Shown here: positions 8,964 to 17,172 of the stretch, one piece after another
How positions within the stretch are numbered: position 1 is the first letter of the stretch
Layout: each line of letters begins with the position of its first letter
Translations under genes and position numbers: made by a program
Source of the DNA: SZUA-430 sp965227535
GTDB taxonomy: Bacteria; Pseudomonadota; Alphaproteobacteria; Micropepsales; Micropepsaceae
Assembly (NCBI GenBank): GCA_965227535.1
Contig: OZ245761.1
Coordinates: 4,588,001-4,652,000 of the forward strand
Length of the DNA: 64,000 bases
Reading direction: 5' to 3'
The notes under the pieces: generated by a model
The model's input: only the letters and a program-made list of their open reading frames with translations
The model's database searches: none
What the model was told of the DNA's origin: nothing

Positions 8964-9209
8964 GCGAAAGAACCCTTATCGATGACAACCGGTTGAACTC
9001 AACCGGTTCTAAAGTCCGCCGTTGGGTAGGACATGCCGCTGTAGTTTGCAAGGTTGACAGCGCCAGCCTGTGCCAAGCGTTCCACGCTGGCACAATCCGC
9101 CCGCCGGAGCCAAACCACAGGATTCTGCGAAAAACGCCGCAAAACAGGCCCAAAGAGCGACCATTTTCCATCTCACCGGTCGCCCGCCACGATCTAAGCG
9201 AAACCAACC

Positions 9210-9296
9210 AACCGCGCCTCCCGCCTCGCGTCTGCCGCTCGCACTGTTTAAGCGAGTCGTCGACGCGCTGGGCATCGAAGTGCCGAGAGAATGTAG
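9210..9296 (+). pseudogene. Decayed second copy of the argS 3' end
   Basis: This stretch aligns with the last ~90 bases of argS (8665-8749). Shared blocks include actgttt-agc, gagtcgtc versus gagatcgtc, and ggcatcgaagtgcc versus ggcatcgaggtgcc. Both copies finish in ATG followed by a stop (atgtag at 9291-9296, atgtaa in argS). Several single-base indels break the frame, and translated pieces include ASRL and LGIEVP. It suggests that argS-linked DNA from a relative, or a duplication, was left behind when the neighbouring cassette arrived. The rest of the 8964-9312 gap shows no convincing gene. Confidence 0.65.
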
Positions 9297-9312
9297 GGCT
9301 TCAAGAAGAGCC

Positions 9313-9945
9313 TTACGCTGCTGGCTGTTGGCGAGCATTGACGTGCAAGGACCAATCTCCGCTTGGAATCGGTTTTCCAGTCCTCACACGACCGTCCTGG
9401 AAAATTTCGCCATTGTACTCGTAGACGTAAGCCTTGAGTCTCGGTTGCTCAAGCCATACTGGCCTTCGTACATAGAGGGAGCCGCTGTTTGACCAGCGCT
9501 GCAGGCGCCGCAAATCCGGCGCGTTGAAGCGTTCGAACTTGTCAAGAGTTTCCAGCACCGGACGAGGATCGCCTTTGAATTGATACAGTTCGCCTCGTAG
9601 AATCTGGAGCCTTCTCGCATGCTCTGACCTGCCGATTAGGTCAGATCGATGGTCCAACACGAATCCTGGGTAGTCGCCGAGATCAAGTAATACGCCCTTC
9701 AACTGGCACGGCCCACAAAACTGGAGCGTCTCAGCGAGCCGCAAGGTCTCAAAGTCGCGATGCCCCTGTCTGAGCGACCCATACAAAACCAAATACTGAA
9801 GTAATGGCTGTTCCGGAGCGTCCCGATTTTGATTTCTTTGAATGAAGCGTGTCAGGGAGGCTGACGAAATAAGTGCTTGAATACCTGTTGCCGCCAACGA
9901 GAGCCGCAAGTACCTCGACAGATTCTGCGTGAAAATCTTGCTCAT
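9313..9945 (-). CDS. Gamma-glutamylcyclotransferase family (AIG2/GGCT-like) protein
   Basis: A 210-residue protein whose residues 50-175 fit the GGCT fold: LVLYGSLRQG (substrate loop, 52-61), DLGDYPGFVL, GELYQF, then LDKFERF with the expected catalytic glutamate E138, YVRRPV and KAYVYEY. GGCT enzymes release 5-oxoproline from gamma-glutamyl compounds. The first 45 residues are an extra N-terminal extension with a mildly hydrophobic stretch. The start at 9945 overlaps the upstream membrane-protein stop as ATGA, so the two are probably coupled. It is the last gene of a three-gene cassette with a GCS2-type ligase. Substrate is unknown. Confidence 0.7.
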   Translation of the reverse strand: MSKIFTQNLSRYLRLSLAATGIQALISSASLTRFIQRNQNRDAPEQPLLQYLVLYGSLRQGHRDFETLRLAETLQFCGPCQLKGVLLDLGDYPGFVLDHRSDLIGRSEHARRLQILRGELYQFKGDPRPVLETLDKFERFNAPDLRRLQRWSNSGSLYVRRPVWLEQPRLKAYVYEYNGEIFQDGRVRTGKPIPSGDWSLHVNARQQPAA

Positions 9946-10937
9946 CTGCGCACCGCTGACAGGATTTTTGAATCGGAACGCTTGGAGATTACTGTTTTTG
10001 GAGGGGCGTAAATCCATGCGTCGTATCCCTTGTTGTGATCTCGCGCCGACGCACTCGCGGCACTATCGTACACGCGCACCCTTCTCCGCAAGAGGCGGGA
10101 CGATGCCTCGTCGTCCGGGAGGTACTCCTTCATTTTATCCACAGCGGCTATCGCCGCGGACTCACTGTTCGCCGATATTGGGATCAACGCACCTCTAGCA
10201 ACAAGGTTGCGTTCACCAAACGGCTCATCCGGGTTTCTCTGAAACGCTCCCGTTACATCGGCAAAAGTTCCGATAGCAAAGCCTGGGCGTGCCTTGGACG
10301 ACAGCAGGCCCGGCACCTTCACAGCATCCTTTGTTTCGAGAAAGATGAAATCTGTTTTTTGAACGCCGAGTTCTCGGGCCACAAGTTCAAACCCCAGAAG
10401 CACGTAGCGCCTGAGCGCCGCCGTTTCATCATGAGCAAAAAGCTCAAACCAGTAATCGAATAGCGCGATCCTATCCGATTTGCTCATTCTTCCCTGGCGT
10501 TCGAGCAAGAGTAATGATTCAAAATAATTCAAAAGGCCATCAAAGTCGCGCAAAATATTTCGCTCGTCCTCGTTTAGTGTAACGGAGCGATTGGATACGC
10601 GTTTGACCAAAATCGGTTCAAACGTAGACTCATAGTCATACTCTATCACTGACCTGATTCGGTCGAACTGGCGTGACAAGTAAAAGTCCTGAAACAAGCT
10701 TCGGACGAGCGAAACAGATTCAGATCGACGCGCATCAAGATACAGCCAAAGTGCCCAGATACCTCCGCCGATGACACCCACGGTAAGGAACACTTGCGCA
10801 AGCGCTTGAAGGCCTCCAGCAATCTCGTTGGCCGCCTTAATTTGCGCCCAGAACACACTAACGATGTAAATCGAGGTCAACGCCAGCAGCGCCGCTATGG
10901 CTACCGCGAAGAAAACGAACAAAAATTGTCTCGACAC
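9942..10937 (-). CDS. Two-helix membrane protein with GGCT-like C-terminal region
   Basis: A 331-residue protein starting at GTG 10937 with an AGGAGAG ribosome site that overlaps the stop of the preceding ligase gene. Two transmembrane helices are predicted by eye at residues 5-29 and 46-67. A helical middle (70-190) resembles membrane proteins of the DUF4760 type, though only loosely. Residues about 218-312 follow a GGCT pattern: FAIGTF in place of VYGTL, ARGALIPI, DKMKEYLPDDEAS with a candidate catalytic glutamate, RRRVRVY and YDAWIYAPP. The GGCT link is inference from spaced motifs. The region has much lower GC than its neighbours. Confidence 0.55.
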   Translation of the reverse strand: MSRQFLFVFFAVAIAALLALTSIYIVSVFWAQIKAANEIAGGLQALAQVFLTVGVIGGGIWALWLYLDARRSESVSLVRSLFQDFYLSRQFDRIRSVIEYDYESTFEPILVKRVSNRSVTLNEDERNILRDFDGLLNYFESLLLLERQGRMSKSDRIALFDYWFELFAHDETAALRRYVLLGFELVARELGVQKTDFIFLETKDAVKVPGLLSSKARPGFAIGTFADVTGAFQRNPDEPFGERNLVARGALIPISANSESAAIAAVDKMKEYLPDDEASSRLLRRRVRVYDSAASASARDHNKGYDAWIYAPPKTVISKRSDSKILSAVRR

Positions 10938-10948
10938 AGATCACTCTC

Positions 10949-12112
10949 CTAGTCAAAAACCAGACTTTCCGATAACGCGACCTTCGCGACTTCTCTCCAT
11001 CTGTCGGCAGGGTCGAGGCCGTGTTGAGCGAGTGTAGCCACCTGTCGAACGCTGACAGGTCCTCGATCGCAGAGTTCACGAAGCGCCACGAAATGGTCGT
11101 CGTACCCGCGTGCTCGGGAGTACATTTCCAAATGCTCCAGCAATAATTCCAGCACCGATCGAAGAGGGCGAGCGTAGACGCCCCAGGTGCCCGAGATGAG
11201 CATGCTGGCACCAAGCGAATCCCGCTGAGCGCGCCAAATATTCTCTCTAATATAGAGGTCTTCCGTCTCGGCGATCATGTCTCCCAGCGCTCGATCGATT
11301 CTTCCTCTCACGACTAGGGTCGATGTAAACGAACTCGTTGTGATCCGCGCCTGAGCGAAGTCGGCCAAGCATTGTAGGAGCGCTGCTATTGCTATTGCAT
11401 CGTCGGGGTTGGCACAGGTATCCATGACGCGCGTTTCGACGGTTGGATACTTGACACTTGGTCTGATCAGCCAATGTGGCTGTACCAATTCGTTTGGAAA
11501 CTGGTGCTTCGTCATCGCTTGCCGAAATTTGCTGAACCCGCGTGCAGACAGTCTTGGCGGGAGACCGCCAGTCCGCACTGCACCGAACACCGATATTCGA
11601 TAAGAGTGGAGGTCGGTATTTTGACCTCGCCAGAAAGGCGACGAACTCGAGAGCGCCACCAACACGGGAATAAGCGGGCGCAAAAAATTCAACAGCAACA
11701 CTCTCCGCCGCAACGAGCCGCAGCCTATGTGAACGTGGAAGCCGCATGTAAGAGATCGTCGCCCGTTCATCGAGAAGAGATCAGGTGTTCGAACCTTGGG
11801 CAGCTTGTTAGGGAGCGACACCCAATCCGCGGCTGGGTGTGTTCCACAGTGCAGGGGCACGATTCCGAACGGCTTCAGCACCTCACCAATAAGGCGCCGC
11901 TTCCGACGGTAATCTGTCGCCACTTCACGCAGATCCGTAGAGTAGCCGGTTCGAAGTTCTCCCTGGCAGGTAAAAAACTCAAGTTCAAAGTCCGAACCGA
12001 GTTCGGCGGTTAGGCGATCGCGTGCGGCCGCAGGAAGGGTTTCGACTGGCAACAGTGTCTTGTCGTCGACAAGGAAAAACTCCTCCTCAATTCCGACGGT
12101 TATTTTCGCCAT
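10949..12112 (-). CDS. GCS2/YbdK-type carboxylate-amine ligase
   Basis: A 387-residue member of glutamate-cysteine ligase family 2 (YbdK group), enzymes that join a gamma-carboxylate, usually of glutamate, to an amine using ATP. Key motifs are VGIEEEFFLVD (6-16), LTCGFHVHIG (121-130), LSSSSPFWRGQNTDL (154-168), and PHWLIRPSVKYPTVETRVMD (212-231). The ATG at 12112 has a strong AGAGGGGGG ribosome site; longer upstream readings lack one. It is the first gene of the cassette with a membrane protein (11-base gap) and a cyclotransferase. The acceptor amine is unknown; this group is not necessarily a glutathione enzyme. Confidence 0.8.
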   Translation of the reverse strand: MAKITVGIEEEFFLVDDKTLLPVETLPAAARDRLTAELGSDFELEFFTCQGELRTGYSTDLREVATDYRRKRRLIGEVLKPFGIVPLHCGTHPAADWVSLPNKLPKVRTPDLFSMNGRRSLTCGFHVHIGCGSLRRRVLLLNFLRPLIPVLVALSSSSPFWRGQNTDLHSYRISVFGAVRTGGLPPRLSARGFSKFRQAMTKHQFPNELVQPHWLIRPSVKYPTVETRVMDTCANPDDAIAIAALLQCLADFAQARITTSSFTSTLVVRGRIDRALGDMIAETEDLYIRENIWRAQRDSLGASMLISGTWGVYARPLRSVLELLLEHLEMYSRARGYDDHFVALRELCDRGPVSVRQVATLAQHGLDPADRWREVAKVALSESLVFD

Positions 12113-12469
12113 GGCCCCCCTCTGGCAGCCACGCGAACAGGACGCGCGGAGTCTTTGCTCGCGGTTTTTCCTGTCTTTGCCTGCTCTTGGCTGACGGTAT
12201 GTGTCGCCCTCCACACCCTATTGTCGGCGCCGCCAAGAAAGCTAGTGCGGCAAGCAAATGAAACAGTACAGTTGCAAAACAAACACCCAATCTTGCGGCA
12301 TCTCCACTCAGAGAGATTTTCGCTCCTTTGCAGCCGAAATTCGGCCGCTACTCGCCGAGTTGGGGAGGACCTGGTCGGCACCGTTGACTTGGTCGGCAGT
12401 CATTGCCACGGTGCCGCACCGATCCATCCCGCCGTGAGGCGTAATGGGGTTGGCCAGCAAACGACCCTC

Positions 12470-12668
12470 TGCGGAAGAGTGCGGGACCATGCCCCCGCCG
12501 CCGAAGGAGCAACCGCCCTGGAATCTCTCAGGCACCCGGGACCGCAAAGGCGATGACAGTCTGGAAAGTGACGTGACGGCGAAGGCTGCGCGTCCACCGA
12601 CGGGGTAGGCGGCGCGATCCGATCGCGCCCGCGAAATCTCTCAGGTTTCAATGACAGACAGGGGCGTC
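12470..12668 (+). promoter_or_regulatory. Tandem glycine riboswitch upstream of gcvT
   Basis: Two consecutive glycine aptamers. Each contains the conserved core aatctctcagg (12522-12532 and 12635-12645); the first is preceded by gccgaaggagcaa and followed by a gacag-type segment, and the second ends gacagacagggg. Their spacing of about 113 bases and the position 70 bases before gcvT fit the cooperative gcvT-type riboswitch that turns on glycine cleavage when glycine is abundant. Bases 12113-12469 upstream hold the promoters of the divergent cassette and of gcv, plus a 9-bp inverted repeat at 12376-12416, with no gene. Confidence 0.9.
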
Positions 12669-12738
12669 CTTGGGTGTGTGCGGTTCGCGCGCATCTGAGA
12701 AGGCGCAACAGAACCCTGATCTGACGGAACCTGGATAC

Positions 12739-13890
12739 ATGGCCGAACCGGCCCAGCAACAAGACCTGAAGCGCACCGCGCTCTACGCCCTCAACGTCGA
12801 ACTCGGCGGCAAGATCGTTCCGTTCGCCGGTTACGAGATGCCGGTGCAATTTCCGTCCGGCATTTTGAAGGAGCATCTGCACACGCGCGCGGCCGCCGGC
12901 CTCTTCGACGTGTCGCATATGGGCCAAGCGATCCTGCATCTCGAAGGCGCGCCTTCGCACGACGCGATCGCGGCGCTGATCGAAACGCTGACGCCGGGCG
13001 AGATCAAAGGCCTGAAGCCCGGCCAGATCCGCTACACGCTGCTGCTCAACGACGAAGGCGGCATCCGTGACGACCTGATGGTCACGCGCCCCCGCGATCC
13101 GGCGAATGCGGGGACACTGTTCCTCGTCGTCAACGCCGGCACCAAGGACGCCGACTTCGCGCACATCGCGGCGAAGCTGAAAGGCAAGGCGCGCCTCGAA
13201 CGCCTCGACGACCGCGCGCTGATCGCGCTGCAGGGGCCGAAGGCGGTCGACGTGCTGGAACGCATCGTGCCAGGCGTCGCGGCGATGGGCTTCATGACCA
13301 TGGCGCCCTTCACGTGGGAACGCGCGCCGCTCTTCATCTCGCGCTCCGGCTACACGGGCGAGGACGGCTACGAAATCTCCGTACCCGGCGACATCGCGAC
13401 CGCCTTCGCGCGCGTGCTGCTCAGCGACCCAAACGTTGCCCCCATCGGCCTCGGCGCACGCGACAGCCTGCGGCTCGAGGCGGGCCTCTGCCTCTACGGC
13501 CACGACATCGACGAAACGACGACGCCGGTCGAAGCGAACCTGACCTGGGCGATCGGCAAGCGCCGCAAGATGGAAAAGGGCTTCCCCGGCGACGCCCGCA
13601 TCATGGATCAGCTGTTCAACGGCGCGAGCCGCCAGCGCGTGGGGCTAAAACCCGAAGGCCGCGCCCCGGCCCGCGAGGGCAGCGAGATCGTCGACGCAAC
13701 AGGCGCCGTCGTCGGCCGCGTGACGTCGGGCGGCTTCGGCCCCAGCGTTAACGGCCCCGTCGCCATGGGCTATGTGTCCCCAAAATACGCAGCCGACGGC
13801 ACGGAACTCGGCCTCATGGTCCGCGGCCAAAAACTGCCGGCGCGCGTCGTGCCGCTGCCCTTCATCCCAAAACGCTTCCACAAACCTTGA
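12739..13890 (+). CDS. gcvT: Glycine cleavage system T protein (aminomethyltransferase)
   Basis: A 383-residue tetrahydrofolate-dependent aminomethyltransferase that releases ammonia and passes the methylene group to THF. LKRTALYALNVELGGKIVPF opens the protein; family motifs FDVSHMGQ, QGPKA, SRSGYTGEDGYEI and GLGARDSLRLEAGLCLYGHD follow. The start at 12739 excludes an upstream reading that would overlap the riboswitch. It is the first gene of the gcvT-H-PA-PB operon, seven bases ahead of gcvH. Confidence 0.96.
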   Translation: MAEPAQQQDLKRTALYALNVELGGKIVPFAGYEMPVQFPSGILKEHLHTRAAAGLFDVSHMGQAILHLEGAPSHDAIAALIETLTPGEIKGLKPGQIRYTLLLNDEGGIRDDLMVTRPRDPANAGTLFLVVNAGTKDADFAHIAAKLKGKARLERLDDRALIALQGPKAVDVLERIVPGVAAMGFMTMAPFTWERAPLFISRSGYTGEDGYEISVPGDIATAFARVLLSDPNVAPIGLGARDSLRLEAGLCLYGHDIDETTTPVEANLTWAIGKRRKMEKGFPGDARIMDQLFNGASRQRVGLKPEGRAPAREGSEIVDATGAVVGRVTSGGFGPSVNGPVAMGYVSPKYAADGTELGLMVRGQKLPARVVPLPFIPKRFHKP

Positions 13891-13897
13891 GATCACG

Positions 13898-14272
13898 ATG
13901 ACCGAAACACGCTACACCAAAGATCACGAATGGGTCCGCGTCGAAGGCGCCGTTGCGACCGTCGGCATCACGGCCTATGCGGCCGAGCAGCTCGGCGACG
14001 TCGTCTTCGTCGAACTGCCGAAGGTCGGCAAAGCGGTCGAGAAGGGCGGTGAAGCCGCCGTCGTCGAAAGCGTGAAGGCCGCCTCCGAAGTCTACGCCCC
14101 CATCTCCGGCGAAGTCGTCGAAGTGAACGCCGCGCTCGAAGGCGAACCAGCCACCGTCAACGCCGACGCCACGGGCGCGGGCTGGTTCATCAAGCTCAAG
14201 GTCAAGAACCCGGTCGAGCTGAAGGACCTGATGACCGATGCCGAATACCGCGATTACGTGAAAGGCCTCTAA
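13898..14272 (+). CDS. gcvH: Glycine cleavage system H protein
   Basis: A 124-residue lipoyl carrier that shuttles the aminomethyl group between the P, T and L proteins. The opening TRYTKDHEWV is typical, and the lipoylation lysine is K60 in VVESVKAASEVYAP. The C-terminal GWFIKLK and LMTDAEYRDYV segments are also standard. It starts seven bases after gcvT and ends two bases before gcvPA. Confidence 0.97.
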   Translation: MTETRYTKDHEWVRVEGAVATVGITAYAAEQLGDVVFVELPKVGKAVEKGGEAAVVESVKAASEVYAPISGEVVEVNAALEGEPATVNADATGAGWFIKLKVKNPVELKDLMTDAEYRDYVKGL

Positions 14273-14274
14273 GC

Positions 14275-15594
14275 ATGCGTTATTTGCCCTTAGCCGACGC
14301 CGACCGCCGCGCGATGCTGAACGTCATCGGCGCGAAGTCGGTGGACGACCTGTTCCGCGACGTCCCGCGCGCCGCCTACCTGACGACCCTCGTCGACCTG
14401 CCGATGCACGCGGGCGAGATCGAGGTCGAACGCCAACTCTCGAAGCTTGCAGCCCGAAACGTCTCGGCGGGCAGCGTGCCGTTCTTCTGCGGGGCAGGGG
14501 CCTATCGTCACCATGTCCCCGCGTCGGTCGACCATCTGATCCAACGCTCGGAATTCCTGACCAGCTACACGCCGTACCAGCCGGAAATCGCGCAGGGCAC
14601 GCTGCAATACCTGTTCGAATTCCAGACCCAGGTCGCGATGCTGACCGGCATGGATGTCGCCAACGCGTCGATGTATGACGGCTCGACCGCCACCGCCGAA
14701 GCCGTGCTGATGGCCTCGCGCGTCACCGGCCGCAAGCGCATCGTCCTCTCGCCGAACCTGCATCCGCACTACGCCGAAACGGTGCGCACGACGGCTGAAT
14801 CGGCGGGGCTTGAGATCATCGAGGGCGGCGACACCGCGCTCGACGAAAAGACTGCGTGCTTCGTCGTCCAGAACCCGGACTTCTACGGCTCGATCCGCGA
14901 CCTGACGCCGTTGTCGGACGCGGCCCACGCGAAGGGTGCGCTGCTCGTCGCGGTGGTGACGGAGATCGTCTCGCTGGGCGCCATCACGCCGCCCGGCGAA
15001 ATGGGCGCCGACATCGTGGTGGGCGAGGGCCAGTCGATCGGCAACGCCCTCAACTTCGGCGGTCCCTATATCGGCATCTTCGCGACGCGCCAGAAATTCG
15101 TGCGCCAGATGCCCGGCCGCCTCGCCGGTGAAACGACGGACGTCGAAGGCCGCCGCGGCTACGTCCTCACGCTCTCGACGCGCGAACAACACATTCGCCG
15201 CGAAAAGGCGACCAGCAACATCTGCACCAACTCCGGCCTCTGCGTACTGGCGTTCACGATCCACCTGACGCTGTTGGGCGAAGAGGGCTTCCACAAACTG
15301 GCGGCGCTCAATCACGATCGCGCGCTGATGGCCGCCGACAAGCTCTCGCGCGTGAAAGGCGTCGAGCTGGTCACGCCGACCTTCTTCAACGAATTCACGC
15401 TGCGCCTCCCCAAGGCCGCGGCCCCCATCGTCGACGCCCTGGCGGAGGAAGAAATCATAGCCGGCGTCCCCGTCTCGCGCCTCAAACCGCACGACAAAGC
15501 GGCCACGAACCTTCTCCTCGTGGCGGTTACCGAAACGACGACCCCCGCCGATATCGACGCCTTCGCCGCCGCGCTGACCAAGGTGCTGTCATGA
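14275..15594 (+). CDS. gcvPA: Glycine dehydrogenase (decarboxylating) subunit 1
   Basis: A 439-residue N-terminal half of the split P protein. In two-subunit forms this half supports the PLP-bearing partner in decarboxylating glycine. Recognisable segments are MRYLPLADADRRAML, FCGAGAYRHHVPA, TPYQPEIAQGTLQ, NASMYDGSTATAEA and GRLAGETTDVEGRRGYVLTL. It overlaps gcvPB by four bases (ATGA), consistent with equimolar translation of the two subunits. Confidence 0.96.
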   Translation: MRYLPLADADRRAMLNVIGAKSVDDLFRDVPRAAYLTTLVDLPMHAGEIEVERQLSKLAARNVSAGSVPFFCGAGAYRHHVPASVDHLIQRSEFLTSYTPYQPEIAQGTLQYLFEFQTQVAMLTGMDVANASMYDGSTATAEAVLMASRVTGRKRIVLSPNLHPHYAETVRTTAESAGLEIIEGGDTALDEKTACFVVQNPDFYGSIRDLTPLSDAAHAKGALLVAVVTEIVSLGAITPPGEMGADIVVGEGQSIGNALNFGGPYIGIFATRQKFVRQMPGRLAGETTDVEGRRGYVLTLSTREQHIRREKATSNICTNSGLCVLAFTIHLTLLGEEGFHKLAALNHDRALMAADKLSRVKGVELVTPTFFNEFTLRLPKAAAPIVDALAEEEIIAGVPVSRLKPHDKAATNLLLVAVTETTTPADIDAFAAALTKVLS

Positions 15595-17168
15595 TGAACA
15601 AGCAAGGACGCCCCACCCAAGGCGCCGCCGGCGAATATGCCGAACTGAAAACCATCTCCGGCGATCGCGGTCTCGATCACGAAGAACCGTTGATCTTCGA
15701 ACTCGGCCGCCTCGGCAAATGCGGGGTCGATCTGCCCGAACCCGAACTGAAGCACGACCGCCTGGGCGGCCTGCGCCGCCGCGGCCCGATCGGCCTGCCG
15801 GGGCTCAGTGAGCCCGAAGTCGTGCGCCACTACGTGCGCCTCAGCCGCAAGAACTACGCGATCGACAGCGGCTTCTATCCGCTGGGCTCCTGCACGATGA
15901 AGCACAACCCACGCCTCAACGAGAAGATGGCGCGTCTGCCGGGCTTCGCCGACATCCATCCGCTACAGCCGGTCTCAACCATCCAAGGCGCGCTTTCGCT
16001 GATCGATCACCTGGCGCATTGGCTAAAGCTGCTCACCAACATGCCGGCCGTCGCGATGAGCCCGAAGGCCGGCGCGCACGGCGAACTCTGCGGCCTGATG
16101 GCGATCAAAGCGGCGCACGAAGCGCACGGCCAGAAGCGCAACGTGGTGCTCGTCCCCGAATCCGCGCACGGCACGAACCCCGCGACCGCAGCCCTCGTCG
16201 GCTACACGGTCGAAGAAGTGCCGGCGAACGAACGTGGCCGCGTCGACCTCGAGGCGCTGAAGTCGAAGCTCGGCCCGCACGTCGCCGCGATCATGCTGAC
16301 CAACCCGAACACCTGCGGCCTGTTCGAAAACGACATGCTGGAGATCTCGGCCGCCGTTCACGCGGCAGGCGCGTATTTCTACTGCGACGGCGCGAACTTC
16401 AACGCCATCGTCGGCCGCGTGCGCCCGGGCGACCTGGGCATCGACGCGATGCACATCAACCTGCACAAGACGTTCTCGACCCCGCACGGCGGCGGCGGCC
16501 CCGGCGCCGGCCCGGTCGTATTGTCGGAGGCGTTGGCGCCGTTCGCGCCATTGCCGCTCATCGTCCACGGCGAGAAAGGCTTCGAACTCGTTGAAGACGA
16601 AGGCGCCGCGAAAACGCACGACGCCCAACCATTCGGCCGCATGAGCGCCTTCCACGGCCAAATGGGCATGTTCACGCGCGCGATGTCCTACATGCTCAGC
16701 CACGGCGCCGACGGCCTCGCCCAAGTCGCGGGCGACGCAGTGCTGAACGCGAACTACGTGCTGGCCTCGCTGAAGGACATCATCTCCGCCCCCTTCGGCA
16801 ACGGCCCATGCATGCACGAAGCGCTCTTCGACGACAGCTTCCTGAAGGACACCGGCGTCACCACACTCGACATCGCGAAGGCCCTGATCGACGAGGGCTA
16901 CCACCCGATGACGATGTACTTCCCACTCGTCGTCCACGGCGCGATGCTGATCGAGCCCACGGAAACGGAATCGAAACACGCCCTCGACGAATTCATCCGC
17001 GTCATGCGCGGCCTGACGGAAGAAGCAAAGGCCGGCAACAAAGCCCGCTTCGAAGGCGCCCCGCACTACGCACCGCGCCGCCGCCTCGACGAAACCGCCG
17101 CCGCGCGCAAACCAATACTCCGCTGGACGCCGCCGCCGAGCGTAACGAAGGCGCACGCAGCGGAGTAG
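15591..17168 (+). CDS. gcvPB: Glycine dehydrogenase (decarboxylating) subunit 2
   Basis: A 525-residue PLP-containing half of the split P protein. The Schiff-base lysine is K293 in HINLHKTFSTPHGGGGPG. The upstream YPLGSCTMKHNPR, ESAHGTNPATA and TNPNTCGLFE motifs are diagnostic. Two adjacent ATG codons (15591 and 15594) are possible starts; the first overlaps the gcvPA stop. Four bases separate it from the following GTG-initiated gene, so read-through transcription downstream is likely. Confidence 0.96.
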   Translation: MMNKQGRPTQGAAGEYAELKTISGDRGLDHEEPLIFELGRLGKCGVDLPEPELKHDRLGGLRRRGPIGLPGLSEPEVVRHYVRLSRKNYAIDSGFYPLGSCTMKHNPRLNEKMARLPGFADIHPLQPVSTIQGALSLIDHLAHWLKLLTNMPAVAMSPKAGAHGELCGLMAIKAAHEAHGQKRNVVLVPESAHGTNPATAALVGYTVEEVPANERGRVDLEALKSKLGPHVAAIMLTNPNTCGLFENDMLEISAAVHAAGAYFYCDGANFNAIVGRVRPGDLGIDAMHINLHKTFSTPHGGGGPGAGPVVLSEALAPFAPLPLIVHGEKGFELVEDEGAAKTHDAQPFGRMSAFHGQMGMFTRAMSYMLSHGADGLAQVAGDAVLNANYVLASLKDIISAPFGNGPCMHEALFDDSFLKDTGVTTLDIAKALIDEGYHPMTMYFPLVVHGAMLIEPTETESKHALDEFIRVMRGLTEEAKAGNKARFEGAPHYAPRRRLDETAAARKPILRWTPPPSVTKAHAAE

Positions 17169-17172
17169 GGCG

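Noticed and set aside
9009..9338. Minus-strand open frames in the gap before cspA
   Set aside because: No ribosome site and no recognisable domains; the region includes an argS-like remnant on the other strand.
9313..12112. Glutathione biosynthesis operon
   Set aside because: The ligase belongs to the YbdK-like GCS2 branch and no glutathione synthetase is present, so glutathione cannot be claimed.
12400..13503. Minus-strand frame across the riboswitch and gcvT
   Set aside because: Shadow of gcvT and of the riboswitch, with no start signal and biased composition.
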